From Clostridium sp. (GTDB lineage Bacteria > Bacillota_A > Clostridia > Lachnospirales > Lachnospiraceae): 5,042 nucleotides of DNA. Under the pieces are notes generated by a model. It was given only the letters and a program-made list of their open reading frames with translations. It searched no databases and was not told the DNA's origin. The stretch lies in contig JAMPAW010000219.1 in the NCBI GenBank assembly GCA_023666975.1, forward strand, positions 1 to 5,042, given 5' to 3'. Position numbers and translations under genes: made by a program. Shown in pieces: positions 4,684 through 5,042 of the stretch (the first letter of the stretch is position 1; every line of letters begins with the position of its first letter).

Positions 4684-5042
4684 TTACGCTAACTGCATGA
4701 CCTCGGTTTCAATTTCTTTTAATTCTTCAAACGACAACGACGGAACACAATCTGCGATTTCTTCCAAAGTCATTTTTCCCTTTTTCATCATTTTTTCGGC
4801 TGTCTTTCTTTCCGTTTCCTTTTCAATATCCCTCGCATAAGTCCTCATTATCTGCTCATCATCAAATAAACTCATCATAATCGTCACTACCTCCACTTCT
4901 CTGCTAATCAGATATTCTTTTAGGATATTCCTGTCCTTGCAAATACGGATTGTTTCTTTCACTGCCTGTTCTGTCATTCCATACAATTTTCTCTGTTCAT
5001 CAAAAACTTTACAGAAAATAATATATTGGTTGATAATGTCCT
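4684..5042 (-). CDS. C-terminal part of Rpn-family recombination-promoting nuclease / PD-(D/E)XK 'transposase'
   Basis: The frame is open to the right edge, so the gene is partial; about 119 codons are visible. The tail reads DIINQYIIFCKVFDEQRKLYG, then MTEQAVKETIRICKDRNILKEYL, a charged helix with EKETERKTAEKMMKKGKM, and the closing LEEIADCVPSLSFEELKEIE. I recognise this as the conserved C-terminus of clostridial Rpn-type proteins. Their N-terminal PD-(D/E)XK domain cuts DNA and promotes RecA-independent recombination; it lies outside the window, so activity cannot be judged. An apparent internal start at 4984-4986 is only a TTG in the middle of the domain. These genes are multicopy accessory genes in many gut Clostridia and often sit near rearranged loci, in keeping with the decayed genes next door. 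It ends with its own terminator. Confidence 0.85.
   Translation of the reverse strand, partial: DIINQYIIFCKVFDEQRKLYGMTEQAVKETIRICKDRNILKEYLISREVEVVTIMMSLFDDEQIMRTYARDIEKETERKTAEKMMKKGKMTLEEIADCVPSLSFEELKEIETEVMQLA

Noticed and set aside
1..5042. CRISPR array, tRNA, rRNA, riboswitch or complete insertion sequence
   Set aside because: No regularly spaced repeats, no cloverleaf-like stretch, no recognisable conserved RNA core and no transposase flanked by terminal repeats were seen on either strand.

Overview
The window reads like a low-to-moderate GC Gram-positive genome, most likely a gut Clostridia / Lachnospiraceae member. The reasons are strong AGGAGG-type ribosome binding sites, consensus TATAAT promoters, and proteins typical of that group: a DUF2000 protein, an XRE-DUF5680 regulator and an Rpn-type nuclease tail. 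This assignment is inference from family recognition and base composition. Every supported gene lies on the minus strand, so the text below follows transcription from right to left.

Right end (4684-5042): the C-terminal part of an Rpn/PD-(D/E)XK 'recombination-promoting nuclease' enters from outside the window and is followed by a hairpin terminator. Region 4453-4600 has no normal gene. It holds two 16-codon ORFs, each with a possible ribosome binding site, and a short inverted repeat. Region 3220-4452 is a partly decayed operon. It contains an AraC-type regulator reduced to its sensor half by a deletion and loss of the HTH, an unrecognised 170-aa protein with a GNAT-like C-terminus and a doubtful start, and an intact DUF2000 gene. 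It ends at a strong stem-loop.

Region 1511-3066 is a two-gene operon with a good promoter. An XRE HTH-DUF5680 regulator overlaps by 4 bp (ATGA) a radical-SAM protein of the spore-photoproduct-lyase-like group. The promoter's -10 box covers the furthest upstream ATG, which moves the regulator's start 8 codons inward.

Region 1381-1510 is non-coding but carries two relics matching the 3170-3240 region: a decayed copy of the terminator and a fossil of a DUF2000 C-terminus. Region 276-1376 is another two-gene operon: an XRE-cupin regulator followed by a YbaK-type aminoacyl-tRNA deacylase. It is driven by an extended -10 promoter embedded in an inverted repeat that looks like an autoregulatory operator. 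The left end (1-270) is a frameshifted fragment of an accessory-type protein.

Overall this is a patchwork of small regulator-plus-enzyme pairs mixed with decaying accessory genes. No classical defence system, CRISPR array, tRNA or rRNA was seen. The least ordinary items are the coupled DUF5680 regulator / radical-SAM pair, the operator architecture of the cupin-regulator operon, and the duplicated DUF2000/terminator relics.
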